A stretch of DNA of 6,797 nucleotides from an uncultured Gemmatimonadota bacterium (GTDB lineage: Bacteria; Gemmatimonadota; Gemmatimonadetes; Gemmatimonadales; Gemmatimonadaceae): NCBI GenBank assembly GCA_946479015.1, contig CAMLEQ010000215.1, forward strand, positions 1 through 6,797. The letters run 5' to 3'. This document shows, in pieces, positions 5,733 through 6,797 of the stretch (the stretch's first letter is position 1; every line of letters begins with the position of its first letter). A model generated the notes under the pieces. It saw nothing but the letters and a program-made list of their open reading frames with translations, was not told the origin of the DNA and did not search any database. Both the position numbers and the translations under genes were made by a program.

Positions 5733-5762
5733 GCACGTCGCGCGCGGCGGCGCGCGACGTGC
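5733..5762 (+). promoter_or_regulatory. Perfect 12-bp hairpin abutting the ATG
   Basis: GCACGTCGCGCG (5733-5744), loop CGGCGG, CGCGCGACGTGC (5751-5762) pair perfectly over 12 bp. The stem starts the base after the upstream TGA and ends the base before ATG 5763, filling the place where an SD would be. It may block initiation at that ATG, act as a protein-binding palindrome in DNA, or be a 5' UTR structure if the true start is further in. No T-tract follows, so it is not a standard terminator. Confidence 0.7.
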
Positions 5763-6797
5763 ATGGTGGCTCCGCCGGTACGCGAGCCGGAGGTGGACGT
5801 GGCGGAGGTCGTGCACGGTCGGACGGCGGCGGGCGCTCTGGCGCCGCCGCTGGTGGAGCACATCGTGGCGGGGACGCGCCCTGCGTCCGTGCCCTGGCGC
5901 CTGGTGCTCGGTGTCGGGCTCGCCATCGCTTTCGTCCACGCGGCGCTGCTGCCGCTCTCGGACATCGACCTCCCGATGCACCTGGCGGTGGGGGAGTGGA
6001 TCGCGCGCCACCACGCGGTGCCGTTCGTGGAGCCGTTCGCGTGGACGCGCGCGGGCGCGCCGTACTACGCGTACTCGTGGATCGTGGAGCTGAGCGCGTA
6101 CCTGCTGCTCTCGCTGACGGGTCCCGTCGGTCTGCACCTGCTGCACGCGCTCATCGTCACGGCATCGGTGGGCGCGGTCGTGCTGCTCGGCCGCGCGAGC
6201 GGATGGCGGCCGTTCACGACCTTCCTCGTGGCCGTGGCCCACGCGGTGGTGCTCACGCGCGTCACGCCGGCGCTGCGTCCGCAGGCGGTGCTCTATGCCC
6301 TCGTGCCGCTCGCGTGGACCGCCGTCGCGTGGCTCGGGCGGGGCGAGCATCCCGTTCGCTCGGTCGTCACGCTGTTCGTCGCCAGCGCCCTCGCGGCCGG
6401 GTCGCACATTCTCTTCCCCCTCACCGGCGCGCCGGTGTTCGTGCTCGGCGCCCGTCCCCCCGCCCGGAAGCGGCTCGTGGCGTACGCCGCGCTCGCGGTG
6501 GTGGCCGGGTGGCTCTGCTCGCCGTACGCGCTCGCGTGGCCGGAGGTGTTCCGGCTCAACTTCGCGCCGAACCTCCTCTTCCGCTTCCCGACGGGGATCG
6601 ACGAATACCTGCCGGGCTTCATCGCCGCGCCGGTGTTCGGCGCGCTCCTCGCCGCGCTGCCGTGGGTGGCGGTGATCGGGAAGCGACTCGACCGCGTCGA
6701 CCTGGCGTTGGGCATGCTCTGGCTGGTCGGGCTCATCGGCTTCGCCCATGCGGAGAAGGCGCTCACGGTGTGGTGGCTCGTCTCGCTGCCACTCGTC
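5763..6797 (+). CDS. Polytopic membrane protein, GT-C glycosyltransferase-like (3' end beyond window)
   Basis: 345 codons are open to the window edge with no stop, so the gene is partial. After a charged N-terminus (1-44), hydrophobic segments occur at about 47-65, 106-143, 150-190, 198-228, 236-257, 284-306 and 313-330, giving many membrane spans. The first outer loop carries D67-I-D69...H73-LAVGEWI, then VPFVEPFAWT..GAPYYAYSWIVEL. This matches the pattern of GT-C-fold membrane proteins (D-x-D/H after TM1, then P..(D/E)PF..T..G.P....W). RPQ (172-174) and SPY (253-255) also fit. Such proteins usually move sugars from polyprenyl-phosphate donors onto lipids or proteins; the substrate here is unknown. 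Start: an in-frame TGA at 5730 limits the choice. ATG 5763 has no SD and abuts a hairpin. GTG 5799 has GGAGG at 5789-5793 with a 5-base spacer and is a real alternative. Confidence 0.8.
   Translation, partial: MVAPPVREPEVDVAEVVHGRTAAGALAPPLVEHIVAGTRPASVPWRLVLGVGLAIAFVHAALLPLSDIDLPMHLAVGEWIARHHAVPFVEPFAWTRAGAPYYAYSWIVELSAYLLLSLTGPVGLHLLHALIVTASVGAVVLLGRASGWRPFTTFLVAVAHAVVLTRVTPALRPQAVLYALVPLAWTAVAWLGRGEHPVRSVVTLFVASALAAGSHILFPLTGAPVFVLGARPPARKRLVAYAALAVVAGWLCSPYALAWPEVFRLNFAPNLLFRFPTGIDEYLPGFIAAPVFGALLAALPWVAVIGKRLDRVDLALGMLWLVGLIGFAHAEKALTVWWLVSLPLV

Larger units (their letters stand above)
5323..5762. other. Divergent intergenic region with structured RNA elements
   Basis: Contains, reading the minus strand, a candidate promoter (5559-5588), a perfect SD, a 14-codon ORF (5467-5511), several competing helices (5423-5520) and an intrinsic terminator (5369-5418). 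On the plus strand it holds a possible 29-codon ORF (5643-5732) and a 12-bp hairpin (5733-5762). Base composition between 5440 and 5660 is less GC-rich than the flanking genes, typical of regulatory DNA. No tRNA, rRNA or known riboswitch family is recognised. Confidence 0.6.

Noticed and set aside
5475..6749. 424-codon open frame on the minus strand
   Set aside because: Antisense to the membrane protein gene, with a charged low-complexity composition; the plus frame has clear membrane spans and GT-C-like motifs.

Overview
The window is strongly GC-rich chromosomal DNA from a Gram-negative-type bacterium. The lineage is an inference: very high GC, an exported protein whose signal peptide ends in ...LAAQ, a lipoprotein with Ig-like (Big_2) domains, and class I PurE with PurK would suit Gemmatimonadota or another high-GC soil group. 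No marker gene in the window proves this.

Layout. Positions 1-172 hold no recognisable gene. On the minus strand, purE (1312-1830) and purK (173-1315) form a tight operon with an ATGA overlap. Together they convert AIR to N5-CAIR and then to CAIR in purine biosynthesis. purE is preceded by a possible 19-codon upstream ORF (1827-1886) with a good Shine-Dalgarno (SD) sequence, whose stop overlaps the purE ATG. A divergent intergenic region (about 1887-2204) follows. Next, on the plus strand, is a 652-residue lipoprotein (2205-4163) with two Big_2-like domains, a 17-proline linker and a C-terminal domain that looks like a GHL15-type putative glycoside hydrolase. It converges, with only 7 bases between stop codons, on a minus-strand gene (4171-5322) for a 383-residue exported protein. 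That protein's C-terminus looks HEAT-like and its function is unknown.

The most unusual part is 5323-5762. On the minus strand there is a possible promoter, a 12-base perfect SD match, a 14-codon TTG-initiated ORF, a set of mutually exclusive helices (one pairs with the SD) and a strong intrinsic terminator. All of this lies upstream of the exported-protein gene. It reads as a short structured RNA of about 180 nt, either a free small RNA or mini-mRNA or a regulatory leader. On the plus strand, a possible 29-codon ORF ends exactly where a perfect 12-bp hairpin begins, and that hairpin ends exactly at the ATG of the last gene.

That last gene (5763 to the window end, open at its 3' end) encodes a polytopic membrane protein. 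Its D-x-D...H motif and loop pattern resemble GT-C-type membrane glycosyltransferases. The purine genes are housekeeping and the other three genes are envelope-associated. Nothing indicates a mobile element, CRISPR array, tRNA or rRNA.
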